Shown here in pieces: positions 24,265 to 33,018 of a DNA stretch of 64,000 bases. The DNA comes from JARRQJ01 sp037381915. GTDB lineage: Bacteria; Pseudomonadota; Gammaproteobacteria; DRLM01. The notes beneath the pieces are model-generated. The model ran no database searches, had not been told where the DNA came from, and saw only the letters and a list, made by a program, of their open reading frames with translations. The DNA is taken from contig JARRQJ010000008.1 in NCBI GenBank assembly GCA_037381915.1, forward strand, positions 1-64,000, given 5' to 3'. Every line of letters starts with the position of its first letter. Positions within the stretch are counted from its first letter, which is position 1. The position numbers and the translations under genes are program-made.

Positions 24265-26151
24265 TCATACCTCGGCGAGATTGCCCTTGCTTTCCAACCA
24301 CTCGCGCCGATCATTGGCACGCCGCCTGGCAAGCAGCATGTCCAGCAGGACATCCGTCTCGTCACTGGCTTCCACGGTGAGTTGCACCAGGCGGCGGGTA
24401 TCGGGGTCCATGGTGGTCTCGCGCAATTGCAGAGGATTCATTTCACCCAGACCCTTGAAGCGCTGCACGTTGATCTTACCTTTGATCTTTTCGGCGGTGA
24501 TCCGGTCGAGGACACCCTGCTTCTCCCCTTCATCCAGGGCATAAAACACCTCCTTGGCGACATCGATACGGTACAAGGGCGGCATGGCTACATAGACATG
24601 CCCCGCCGCGACCAGTGGACGGAAATGGCGCAGAAACAGCGCACACAACAAGGTGGCGATATGCGCGCCGTCGGAATCGGCGTCGGCGAGGATGCAGATC
24701 TTGCCGTAACGCAGACCTTGAATGTCAGCCGACCCCGGTTCCACGCCGATCGCCAGGGCGATGTCGTGCACCTCCTGGGAGGCCAGCACCTCGCCGGCGC
24801 TCACTTCCCAGGTGTTGAGGATCTTGCCGCGCAGCGGCATCACCGCCTGAAATTCCCGGTTGCGCGCCTGCTTCGCCGAACCGCCCGCCGAATCCCCTTC
24901 CACCAGAAAGAGTTCGGTGCGCGCCAGATCCTGCGAACTGCAATCGGACAACTTACCCGGCAGGGCTGGGCCGGCGGTGACCTTCTTGCGCACCACCCGC
25001 TTGCCGGCGCGCAACCGCGCCTGGGCGTTGTTGATCGCATACATGGCGATGCGCTCGCCGTCCTCGATATGCTGGTTGAGCCACAGGCTGAAGGCGTCTT
25101 TCACCACGCCGGAGACAAAGGCGGCGCATTCGCGCGACGACAGGCGCTCCTTGGTCTGACCGCTGAATTGCGGATCGGACATCTTCACCGAAAGGATATA
25201 GGAACAACGTTCCCACACGTCTTCCGGCGCCAGCCGCACGCCGCGCGGCAACAGATTGCGAAACTCGCAGAACTCGCGCACTGCCTCGGTCAAACCGGTG
25301 CGCAAACCGTTCACGTGGGTGCCGCCCTGGGAAGTGGAAATGAGATTGACGTAACTCTCCGCCACCGGCTCGCCGCCCGCCGGCAACCATGCCACCGCCC
25401 ACTCGGCGGTCTCCTGCTGGCCCTCCATAGTGCCGACGAAGGGATCCTGCGGTAACAACTCCGCATCCTGCAGGGCCTCGAGCAGATAGTCTTTGAGGCC
25501 GTCCTGATATTGCCATTCTTCCCGTTCGCCGCTCGTCTCGTCGAAGAACTTCACATGGAGGCCCGGGCACAACACCGCCTTGGCGCGCAAGCTGTGCTTG
25601 AGCTTGGAGACCAGGAACTTCGGCGTATCGAAATATTTTGGGTCGGGCCAAAAGCGCACCGTAGTGCCGGTATTGCTCTTGCCGACCTGGCCAACCTCCT
25701 CCAGATCCGACACCTTGTCGCCGCCGGAAAAGGCCATGTTGTATTCCTTGCCGCCGCGTCGCACCCATACCTCGAGATGCTTGGACAAGGCGTTGACCAC
25801 CGACACGCCGACGCCGTGCAGGCCGCCGGAATAACGATAGTTCTTGTTGGAGAACTTACCACCCGCATGCAGGCGGGTGAGAATCACTTCCACGCCCGAG
25901 ACCTTCTCGCCGGGATGGACGTCCACCGGCATGCCGCGACCGTCGTCTTTCACTTCCAGCGAACCGTCCTTGTAAAGGACCACCTCAATGCGCTTGGCGT
26001 GGCCGGCGATTGCCTCATCCACGCTGTTGTCGATCACTTCTTGGGCAAGGTGATTCGGGCGGCTGGTATCCGTATACATGCCGGGGCGCTTGCGCACCGG
26101 TTCCAAACCCGTCAATACTTCGATCGCGGTCGCGTCATACACTGTGCTCAT
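24265..26151 (-). CDS. parE: DNA topoisomerase IV subunit B ParE
   Basis: ParE supplies the ATPase of topoisomerase IV. The 628-residue protein has the GHKL ATP site (QEVIDNSVDEAIAGHAKRIE, DDGRGMPVDVHP, YSGGLHGVGVSVVNALS) and the TOPRIM motifs FLVEGDSAGGSAKQARNR and ILADADSDGAHI. Its length matches ParE rather than GyrB (about 800), since the GyrB insert is absent. It forms an operon with parC. Confidence 0.97.
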   Translation of the reverse strand: MSTVYDATAIEVLTGLEPVRKRPGMYTDTSRPNHLAQEVIDNSVDEAIAGHAKRIEVVLYKDGSLEVKDDGRGMPVDVHPGEKVSGVEVILTRLHAGGKFSNKNYRYSGGLHGVGVSVVNALSKHLEVWVRRGGKEYNMAFSGGDKVSDLEEVGQVGKSNTGTTVRFWPDPKYFDTPKFLVSKLKHSLRAKAVLCPGLHVKFFDETSGEREEWQYQDGLKDYLLEALQDAELLPQDPFVGTMEGQQETAEWAVAWLPAGGEPVAESYVNLISTSQGGTHVNGLRTGLTEAVREFCEFRNLLPRGVRLAPEDVWERCSYILSVKMSDPQFSGQTKERLSSRECAAFVSGVVKDAFSLWLNQHIEDGERIAMYAINNAQARLRAGKRVVRKKVTAGPALPGKLSDCSSQDLARTELFLVEGDSAGGSAKQARNREFQAVMPLRGKILNTWEVSAGEVLASQEVHDIALAIGVEPGSADIQGLRYGKICILADADSDGAHIATLLCALFLRHFRPLVAAGHVYVAMPPLYRIDVAKEVFYALDEGEKQGVLDRITAEKIKGKINVQRFKGLGEMNPLQLRETTMDPDTRRLVQLTVEASDETDVLLDMLLARRRANDRREWLESKGNLAEV

Positions 26152-26448
26152 TACCGGCCTTCGTCCCCCGCTTTTAGTGCAATACCTAAAAGGCGTTGAT
26201 TATATATAATTTTCACAGCCCACACAGCGCATGCGTGATACGAACAGCCGTACCTAAGCTATCCGCCTCACGCCGCTCGCATTTCTCACTTGGTTCACGC
26301 CCCCCCACATTTCTTGTCGGCGGAAGGCGGCGTCGCTTGCCCTCCCTCCGGACATGAACTATAGTCAAACAGTCTGGATGCTCCAATGGACGGAATGTCT
26401 AGCCAAAAATCCAAGTAACCCGAATCACGACTAGCGAAAGGAATCGCC

Positions 26449-27198
26449 ATGTACGGACTCGTCCTTCGGTTGCGCGCGATCTTCGGCGCGACTATGTTTC
26501 TCAGCGGTATTCTTTATTGTTCTCTAAGTCATGCGCTCGTCATCAGCCAGATCTACGGCGGGGGCGGCAACAGCGGCTCGGTCTATACCAACGACTTTAT
26601 CGAGATCTTCAACAACTCTTCGACCATCGCCGACCTCAGCGGGATGTCGGTCCAGTATGCCTCGGCCACGTCGACGAATTGGAAGGTAACCCCCCTCGGC
26701 GGGACACTCGATCCCTTTCACTACTATCTGGTCCAGGAAAAGGCCGGTAGAGGAAGCGCCGCAGACTTGCCCACCCCGGATGCATTCGGGACCGTCGGTC
26801 TCAGCACGGCCAACGGCAAGATCGCACTGGTGAAGGATACGGCCGCCCTGACAATTACTGTTCCATGCGAGAGCTCGTTACTTCTCGACCTGGTGGGATA
26901 CGGAACGGCGGATTGCTATGAAGGAGCGGCCGGTCCCAGCCCGTCGAATTTCACGGCTTTGACTCGCGATATGGCGGGCTTGCAGGACACCAACAGCAAC
27001 CTGTTTGACTTCTCACTGCTGGCGCCCAATCCGCACAACATGCTGTCGGCGGCGAATATCCCGATCGGCGCCGCCCCGGCCGCGGCCACCAACTCCGTCA
27101 GTGAGCCCGCCAGTTGGTGGCTCCTCGCCGGCGGGCTGGTCGTATTGCGGTGGCGATTGATGCGACGACGATGCCGGTCGGCTTATACCGCCGCATAA
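26449..27198 (+). CDS. secreted lamin-tail-domain protein with PEP-CTERM sorting signal
   Basis: The 249-residue product has a signal peptide (about 1-29, ending SLSHA). A lamin-tail-like domain follows (LVISQIYGGGGNSGSVYTNDFIEIFNNS, ADLSGMSVQYAS), a beta-sandwich often found on secreted nucleases and surface proteins. The carboxyl end is of PEP-CTERM type: SEPASWWLLAGGLVVLRWR then MRRR, meaning a short motif, a hydrophobic helix and a basic tail. PEP-CTERM proteins are processed by exosortase in exopolysaccharide-producing Gram-negatives. No nuclease domain is present. It is alone on its strand with 297 non-coding bases upstream; no exosortase gene is in the window. Confidence 0.8.
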   Translation: MYGLVLRLRAIFGATMFLSGILYCSLSHALVISQIYGGGGNSGSVYTNDFIEIFNNSSTIADLSGMSVQYASATSTNWKVTPLGGTLDPFHYYLVQEKAGRGSAADLPTPDAFGTVGLSTANGKIALVKDTAALTITVPCESSLLLDLVGYGTADCYEGAAGPSPSNFTALTRDMAGLQDTNSNLFDFSLLAPNPHNMLSAANIPIGAAPAAATNSVSEPASWWLLAGGLVVLRWRLMRRRCRSAYTAA

Positions 27199-27208
27199 AC
27201 ATTCGCTG

Positions 27209-27793
27209 TCAGTCGAGATCCTTCACCAGGGCGGCGCGAACGGCGTCCGGGACGGGGTCCACCGCATTCTGGTATTCAGGCAGGTCTATGCCCATGCTGA
27301 TCGCGGCGCCTTCCTTGGCGGCCGCGATCAGCTGCGGCTCAAGCTCGAAGCGCAGAAAGTGAACCGCCGAAGTCTTGTCTTCCGTGTCCCGCTCCAGGTC
27401 TTCGTCCGCAACTGCATAGACCGGAGGATATCCCGCGATCTTGACCCATACCCGGTCTTCGATGCCGATTAATTTTTCCAAAGCGGCGCGACGCTCCTCG
27501 ACATCGTCGTATTCCAGCATAAAGGTGGCCTTCCAGTTTCCGCCATCCGGAATCAAGGGATTGTAGGCCCCCAGTTCTTCATTGATGCCGGCCGCCTCGA
27601 ATATGCGCTCCGCGCGCAGCATCTCCTGTATCTGATATTGAATGGTCAGGGAGTCCTCGAAGTACAGGGTGGCGTGCGGCCCCAGCGGGACGCGGCGGTT
27701 TTTCTTATGCGCCATCACCTTGTCACGGAACGCGGAACGCTGCTCGGCATATTGCTCGAGGGAAAAGAGATCAGAGCGTGTCAGTTTGTGCAT
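27209..27793 (-). CDS. DUF3501 family protein of the rubrerythrin operon
   Basis: The 194-residue protein (LTRSDLFSLEQYAEQRSAF, RRVPLGPHATLYFED, ELGAYNPLIPDGGNW) belongs to DUF3501, whose function is unknown. It is the third gene after rubrerythrin and a CCG-domain iron-sulfur protein on the same strand. This trio recurs in proteobacteria, so it probably takes part in peroxide or electron-transfer handling with them. A strong AAAGGAG precedes the ATG. It contains no Cys motif or membrane segment. Confidence 0.85.
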   Translation of the reverse strand: MHKLTRSDLFSLEQYAEQRSAFRDKVMAHKKNRRVPLGPHATLYFEDSLTIQYQIQEMLRAERIFEAAGINEELGAYNPLIPDGGNWKATFMLEYDDVEERRAALEKLIGIEDRVWVKIAGYPPVYAVADEDLERDTEDKTSAVHFLRFELEPQLIAAAKEGAAISMGIDLPEYQNAVDPVPDAVRAALVKDLD

Positions 27794-27815
27794 GGCCGAC
27801 TCCTTTCAAATGCTG

Positions 27816-29165
27816 TCAGATGTCATAGGCCCGCCGCAACAGGCTTAAGGGATGGATAGGCTCGCTGCCATCACGCAAGCCGTTCTCAATTTGATGGCCG
27901 GCCATGGGACAATCGCTGCTGTAATGATCGGCACCGCTCTTTTCAACGCGGCTAAACACCGGCTTGCCGATCTTCATGGATGCCTCGTGAAATTCGCTCT
28001 TCACGGCGTAAGTGCCGTTGTGGCCGGAGCAACGTTCGATCGGCTCCACTTGGGTATCCGGAATTAAATTCAAAACGTCGCGGGTCTTAAGGCCGATATT
28101 TTGCACCCGCAGGTGGCAGGCAACATGGTATGCGACCTTGCCCAGGGGGTTTTTAAACTCCGTCTTGAGCGCGCCGGCCTTGTGGCGCAGGGCCAGATAT
28201 TCGAAGGGATCGAAGATCGCGTCGCGCACCTTGGCGATCTGCGGATCGTCGGGGTACATCAAGGGCAGTTCCTGTTTGAACATCAATACACAAGACGGCA
28301 CCGGCGCGACGATGTCGTAGCCGTCGTCCACGTATTTGGCCAGCAACGGAATATTGTGCGTCTTGAGCTCATCGATAGCGGCGAGATCGCCCAGCTCCAG
28401 TTTGGGCATGCCGCAGCAACGGCTGTGCTCCACCATGCTCACGGGAATGCCGTTGTGCTCGAACACCGCGACCAGATCCTCACCGATGTGAGGCTCGTTA
28501 TAGTTGCCGTAGCACGTGCCGAATAATGCCACCTTGCCGTGCGTCCCTTCGGCGGGTGCCGGGGTCAAATCTGCGCGGGCGTGCCCTGCCAGGCGCTTTT
28601 GCAGGGTGCGATGATGGTAGGGCGGCAACAGGGCCTCGGGATGGACGCCCAGCACCTGGTCCATGATCTTGCGCGCCGCCTTGTTTTTGTTAGCGGCATT
28701 GACGATTTCCACGACGACCGGGATACCCGCCAGCTTGCCCACCATATCGGTCGAGGTGAGCAACTTGTCCCGGCCCTTGATGTTGCCTTGCTTGAACTTC
28801 ACGGCCTTGGCCCGCAGCATCAGATGGGGGAAATCCACATCCCACGGGTGTGGTGGCACATAGGGGCACTTGGTCATGAAACACATATCGCAGAGATAAC
28901 ACTGATCCACGACTTCCCAATACACGCGCTGCTTGTCGACGCCGTCCAGTTCCATAGTCTCGGACTCGTCGATGGCGTCGAACAGGGTGGGAAAGGCGTT
29001 GCACAGGCTGAAGCAACGGCGACAGCCGTGACAAATGTCATAGACGCGGTCCAGTTCCTTGAACAGCAGCCCTTCGTCATAGAACTCGGGATTGTGCCAA
29101 TCCAAGGGATGGCGGGTGGGCGCCTCCAGGCTGCCTTCACGCTGACCGGTAGGTGTCTCTGACAT
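27816..29165 (-). CDS. CCG-domain iron-sulfur protein (GlpC/heterodisulfide reductase D type)
   Basis: The 449-residue protein has two amino-terminal 4Fe-4S motifs (CHGCRRCFSLCNAFP and CYLCDMCFMTKCPY) and two cysteine-rich CCG-type regions (HSRCCGMPKLELG; CSGHNGTYAVKSEF with SDCPMAGHQIENG). This is the layout of GlpC, LutA and HdrD-like electron-transfer subunits. No flavin or membrane domain is present. Between rubrerythrin and DUF3501 it is the likely electron carrier to the rubrerythrin diiron site, which lacks its own rubredoxin domain; that role is inferred. The ATG at 29165 is taken because the family begins there and AAGGGA lies upstream. Confidence 0.88.
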   Translation of the reverse strand: MSETPTGQREGSLEAPTRHPLDWHNPEFYDEGLLFKELDRVYDICHGCRRCFSLCNAFPTLFDAIDESETMELDGVDKQRVYWEVVDQCYLCDMCFMTKCPYVPPHPWDVDFPHLMLRAKAVKFKQGNIKGRDKLLTSTDMVGKLAGIPVVVEIVNAANKNKAARKIMDQVLGVHPEALLPPYHHRTLQKRLAGHARADLTPAPAEGTHGKVALFGTCYGNYNEPHIGEDLVAVFEHNGIPVSMVEHSRCCGMPKLELGDLAAIDELKTHNIPLLAKYVDDGYDIVAPVPSCVLMFKQELPLMYPDDPQIAKVRDAIFDPFEYLALRHKAGALKTEFKNPLGKVAYHVACHLRVQNIGLKTRDVLNLIPDTQVEPIERCSGHNGTYAVKSEFHEASMKIGKPVFSRVEKSGADHYSSDCPMAGHQIENGLRDGSEPIHPLSLLRRAYDI

Positions 29166-29211
29166 AGGTTTCCCTTGCCAATGGGGGAATAATACGGATT
29201 GCACTCGAGAC

Positions 29212-29235
29212 GGCGTCGGGGACGTCCCCGACGCC
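29212..29235. repeat. perfect 24-bp GC-rich palindrome between rubrerythrin and the Fe-S gene
   Basis: Bases 29212-29235 read the same on both strands (12-base half-site GGCGTCGGGGAC). In the minus-strand transcript it would form a very stable hairpin 16 bases after the rubrerythrin stop. No T-tract follows, so it may act as an mRNA stabiliser or partial attenuator rather than a full terminator. Confidence 0.8.
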
Positions 29236-29251
29236 GGTCCGGAGAGTATAT

Positions 29252-29671
29252 TTAGCTGCCGAGGCTGTCCAGGGCCTTTTGGAAACGGTTGGCGTGAGAA
29301 CGCTCCGCCTTGGCCAGCGTCTCGAACCAGTCGGCGATTTCGTCGAAACCCTCTTCGCGCGCCGCCTTGGCCATGCCTGGATACATATCGGTGTATTCGT
29401 GGGTTTCACCGGCGATGGCCGCCTTGAGGTTGTCCGAGGTCCCGCCGATGGGTAGTCCGGTGGCGGGATCGCCTACCGCTTCCAGATATTCCAGATGGCC
29501 ATGGGCGTGGCCGGTTTCACCCTCCGCGGTGGAGCGGAAAACCGTCGCCACATCGTTATACCCCTCCACATCCGCCTTGGCGGCGAAATACAGATAACGG
29601 CGGTTCGCCTGGGACTCCCCCGCGAATGCATCCTTCAGATTTTCCTCGGTTTTCGTGCCTTTAAGTGCCAT
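29252..29671 (-). CDS. rubrerythrin without rubredoxin domain
   Basis: Rubrerythrins are diiron proteins that reduce hydrogen peroxide. The 139-residue product is the ferritin-like four-helix domain only, with iron-ligand patterns in AGESQANRRYLYFA, AEGETGHAHGHLEY, GETHEYTDMY and KAERSHANRF. No CxxC rubredoxin domain follows. Without it, electrons must come from another protein, plausibly the Fe-S protein encoded next. The start has GGAGG 8 bases upstream. A palindrome at 29727-29743 in the leader may regulate it. Confidence 0.93.
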   Translation of the reverse strand: MALKGTKTEENLKDAFAGESQANRRYLYFAAKADVEGYNDVATVFRSTAEGETGHAHGHLEYLEAVGDPATGLPIGGTSDNLKAAIAGETHEYTDMYPGMAKAAREEGFDEIADWFETLAKAERSHANRFQKALDSLGS

Positions 29672-29726
29672 TGCAATTCCTCCATTTGGTGTTGTTCATC
29701 CTGCCCCCGCCGGGAGCCAGCAAGAG

Positions 29727-29743
29727 TTTAGACTAAGTCTAAA
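29727..29743. promoter_or_regulatory. palindromic candidate operator upstream of the rubrerythrin operon
   Basis: TTTAGACT and AGTCTAAA face each other across a single A, 56 bases before the rubrerythrin start codon. An 8+1+8 perfect dyad of this kind is typical of a dimeric repressor such as a Rrf2, Fur/PerR or MarR type. The regulator is not in the window. On the minus strand a TTGACA lies about 35 bases upstream of the dyad. Confidence 0.55.
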
Positions 29744-29880
29744 TCTAGAGGTGAACTGTAAACTACTGTCCCTTCGCCTGTCAACCATAGATATGGATCG
29801 CGTTTCCCCATATCTTGTTCCGTTGACCCACGCGCGACCCTGCGCTAACGTGTGCCGCTTCGTGTAAAGGAGCAGCTGCC

Positions 29881-30117
29881 TTGGCAAAAAAGAAACCCCC
29901 GCTCGACTTTGAGAGCGCGCTGAAAGAACTGGAATCTCTTGTCGAAAAGATGGAGCAGGGGGATATACACCTGGAAGACTCGCTACAGCTCTTCGAGCGC
30001 GGCGTGGAACTGACCCGTCATTGCCAGCAAGCCCTGCGGGAAGCCGAACAAAAAGTGCAGATCCTCCTTGAAAAGGGCGGCCAGAGCGAAATCAAGCCTT
30101 TCAGCGATGACGAGTGA
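29881..30117 (+). CDS. xseB: exodeoxyribonuclease VII small subunit XseB
   Basis: XseB is the small subunit of exonuclease VII, which degrades single-stranded DNA. The 78-residue protein has the typical LDFESALKELESLVEKMEQG and LEDSLQLFERGVELTRHC helices. The start is TTG at 29881, with AAGGAG 9 bases upstream and no better ATG. Its stop overlaps the ispA start, and xseA is not in the window. Confidence 0.93.
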   Translation: MAKKKPPLDFESALKELESLVEKMEQGDIHLEDSLQLFERGVELTRHCQQALREAEQKVQILLEKGGQSEIKPFSDDE

Positions 30118-31015
30118 TACCCTGTCCCGCTTACGCGCCTCAATGCCGACCTGGCAGACACGCGTGGAGCGCGCCCTCGACCACTGGCTGCCCGCCGCTG
30201 CGCTGCATCCGGCCAAACTCCATGAAGCCATGCGCTATGCCGTCCTCGGGGGCGGGAAACGGATCCGCCCCGTTCTTGTCTATGCCACGGGCGAAACACT
30301 GGGGATCGCCGCCGATGCCTTGGACGGACCGGCCTGCGCCGTGGAATTGATTCATGCCTACTCCTTGATTCACGACGACTTGCCAGCCATGGACAATGAC
30401 GATCTGCGACGTGGCAAACCCAGCTGTCACCGTGCCTTTGATGAAGCCACGGCGATCCTGGCCGGCGACGGGCTGCATGCCCTGGCCTTCCATATCCTCG
30501 GGCATGACCGCGCCACGGGCGTCAACGCCCAGGCCCGCCTCGCCATGGTGGAAACCTTGGCGCTCGCCGCCGGCTCCCGCGGTATGGTGGGCGGGCAGGC
30601 AATCGACCTGGCCGCGGTGGGCCGCACACTGGATATCGCGGAATTGGAGGACATGCATATCCACAAGACCGGTGCCTTGATCCGTGCCGCCGTCAAGCTC
30701 GCCGCCCTGTCGGTATCGGACTTGGATTCCCGCATCCTGCAGCAACTCGACCACTATGCCAAATGTGTCGGCCTGGCGTTCCAGATCCGCGACGATATCC
30801 TCGATATTGAGGGTGACGCCACCGTCCTGGGCAAGCACCGGGGGGCGGATCTGGCGCTGAACAAGCCCACCTATCCCTCGCTGCTGGGTCTGGACGAAGC
30901 CAAGAACCGGGCCCGGCAACTGCACGAAGAATCCCTGGCCAGTCTGGCCTCCTTGGATGAACGCGCCGATCCCTTACGCGGCCTGTCCCACTATATAGTG
31001 GAACGCGCGCATTGA
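30107..31015 (+). CDS. ispA: farnesyl diphosphate synthase IspA
   Basis: IspA condenses IPP with DMAPP and GPP to make farnesyl diphosphate for quinones, undecaprenyl carriers and other isoprenoids. The 302-residue protein has the first Asp-rich motif SLIHDDLPAMDNDDLRRG, the second DDILDIEGD, and GGGKRIRPVLVY near the start. ATG 30107 overlaps the end of xseB by 11 bases. The xseB-ispA-dxs order matches many gammaproteobacteria and places an early isoprenoid gene (dxs) beside a later one. Confidence 0.96.
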   Translation: MTSDTLSRLRASMPTWQTRVERALDHWLPAAALHPAKLHEAMRYAVLGGGKRIRPVLVYATGETLGIAADALDGPACAVELIHAYSLIHDDLPAMDNDDLRRGKPSCHRAFDEATAILAGDGLHALAFHILGHDRATGVNAQARLAMVETLALAAGSRGMVGGQAIDLAAVGRTLDIAELEDMHIHKTGALIRAAVKLAALSVSDLDSRILQQLDHYAKCVGLAFQIRDDILDIEGDATVLGKHRGADLALNKPTYPSLLGLDEAKNRARQLHEESLASLASLDERADPLRGLSHYIVERAH

Positions 31016-31093
31016 ACGCGGACCCTTCCCCTTGCATGTCATCGCCCGTCATCCCATAATCCAGAGCTTTCTCTCTACTCTACGCGCTGGATA

Positions 31094-32995
31094 ATGATCA
31101 CTCGCAGCCATTTCCCCCTGCTCGACACCGTCGCCACTCCCACCGAGTTGCGCCTGCTGTCCGAGCGGCAGCTGCTGGAACTCGCGGCCGAGTTGCGGCA
31201 ATTTCTGCTTGAATCCGTAGGGCGCACCGGCGGCCACCTGGCGGCCAATCTGGGCACCGTGGAACTGTCCATCGCCCTGCACTATGTATACGACACCCCC
31301 GAAGACCGCCTGGTGTGGGATGTGGGCCACCAGAGTTACACTCACAAGATCCTGACTGGCCGCCGCGAACACATGGCCAGCTTGCGGCAAAAAGACGGTG
31401 TCGCGGGATTCCCCAAACGCAGTGAAAGCCCCTTCGATGCCTTCGGCGCGGGACACTCCAGCACCTCAGTGAGCGCGGCCTTGGGCATGGCCATCGCCGC
31501 CCAGCGTGAAGGCCGGAACCGCAAGGTCGTCGCCGTCATCGGAGACGGCGCCATGACCGCCGGTATGGCCTTCGAGGCCCTCAATCATGCCGGCGATCTG
31601 CATACCGACCTGCTGGTGATACTCAACGATAACGACATGTCCATCTCGCCCAACGTGGGCGGATTGTCCAATCACCTGGCCCGCGCCCTGTCCGGCAAAC
31701 TGTATGTGACCATGCGCGAACAAGGCAAAAAGGTGCTGAAAAATATGCCGCCGGTATGGGAACTGGCGCGACGCGCCGAGGAACATGTCAAGGGGATGGT
31801 GATCCCGGGGACCTTATTCGAGGAACTGGGTTTCAATTATATCGGCCCAATAGACGGTCACGACCTGCCCACCCTTGTGAAGACCCTGCGCAACCTGCAC
31901 GCCCTTAAGGGGCCGCAATTCCTGCACATCGTCACTAAGAAAGGCAAGGGCTACCAACCCGCCGAGGACAATCCCTGCGGCTATCACGGCGTTTCGGCCT
32001 TCGACCATCGCACCGGGACCATGAACGCCGCCAAGACCGCCCTGCCCACTTACACCGAAGTGTTCGGCCAATGGTTGTGCGACATGGCCGACAATGATCC
32101 ACGCCTTATCGCTATCACGCCGGCCATGCGGGAAGGTTCCGGACTGGTGAAGTTTTCGGAACGCCACACCGACCGCTATTTCGACGTAGGTATCGCCGAG
32201 CAGCATGCCGTCACGCTGGCGGCCGGCATGGCCTGTGAAGGCCTGAAACCGGTGGTGGCCATCTATTCCACTTTTTTGCAGCGTGGTTACGATCAATTGA
32301 TCCACGACGTGGCGATCCAGAATCTGCCCGTCATGTTCGCCATCGATCGCGCAGGACTGGTCGGCCCGGATGGCCCCACCCACGCAGGCGGCTTCGATCT
32401 CAGCTACCTGCGCTGCATCCCCAATATGGTGGTGATGGCCCCTGCCGATGAAAACGAATGCCGCCAGATGCTGTCCACCGCCTTTGCCCTGAATCAACCG
32501 GCGGCGGTACGCTATCCCCGCGGCAGCGGCCCCGGCGTCCCCGTGCAAAAGACCCTAGCGCCCCTGCCCCTCGGGAAGGCGGATATCCTCCGTGAGGGCC
32601 ACCGCATCGCCATCCTGGCCTTCGGCAGCATGGTTCAGCCGGCCCTGGAAGCGGGGGAACGCCTGGAGGCTACGGTGGTCAATATGCGCTTTGTAAAGCC
32701 CTTGGACGCGGAACTGGTCACCCGGCTGGCCTCCGCTCACACGCTGTTGGTCACAGTAGAAGAAAACGCAGTCATGGGCGGCGCAGGCAGTGCCGTGGCC
32801 GAATGCCTCGCCGACCATGATTTATCACCATCGATCATCCACATAGGCCTCCCGGACAATTTCGTGGAGCAAGGCAGCCGGGACGAATTGCTGACGGAAT
32901 GCGGGCTCACTGCCGAGGGCATCCTGCAACTTATCACAAGCCATTCCGGGCAGCTCTCGCCACAAAAAGCCGCAGTACAGATAAACTCCTATTGA
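31094..32995 (+). CDS. dxs: 1-deoxy-D-xylulose-5-phosphate synthase Dxs
   Basis: Dxs is the thiamine-diphosphate enzyme that starts the MEP isoprenoid pathway from pyruvate and glyceraldehyde 3-phosphate. The 633-residue protein has the cofactor motif GDGAMTAGMAFEALNHAGD and continues through LVILNDNDMSISPNVG, FDVGIAEQHAVTLAAGMA, DRAGLVGPDGPTHAG and the transketolase carboxyl domain. The length is normal. It follows ispA after 78 bases. Confidence 0.97.
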   Translation: MITRSHFPLLDTVATPTELRLLSERQLLELAAELRQFLLESVGRTGGHLAANLGTVELSIALHYVYDTPEDRLVWDVGHQSYTHKILTGRREHMASLRQKDGVAGFPKRSESPFDAFGAGHSSTSVSAALGMAIAAQREGRNRKVVAVIGDGAMTAGMAFEALNHAGDLHTDLLVILNDNDMSISPNVGGLSNHLARALSGKLYVTMREQGKKVLKNMPPVWELARRAEEHVKGMVIPGTLFEELGFNYIGPIDGHDLPTLVKTLRNLHALKGPQFLHIVTKKGKGYQPAEDNPCGYHGVSAFDHRTGTMNAAKTALPTYTEVFGQWLCDMADNDPRLIAITPAMREGSGLVKFSERHTDRYFDVGIAEQHAVTLAAGMACEGLKPVVAIYSTFLQRGYDQLIHDVAIQNLPVMFAIDRAGLVGPDGPTHAGGFDLSYLRCIPNMVVMAPADENECRQMLSTAFALNQPAAVRYPRGSGPGVPVQKTLAPLPLGKADILREGHRIAILAFGSMVQPALEAGERLEATVVNMRFVKPLDAELVTRLASAHTLLVTVEENAVMGGAGSAVAECLADHDLSPSIIHIGLPDNFVEQGSRDELLTECGLTAEGILQLITSHSGQLSPQKAAVQINSY

Positions 32996-33018
32996 TTGTT
33001 TTATAATAACCGGTTGCC

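Noticed and set aside
26152..26448. sigma-54 promoter before the PEP-CTERM gene (GG...GC pairs near 26325-26340)
   Set aside because: The spacing between the GG and GC elements is 8 or 11 bases rather than the required 10.
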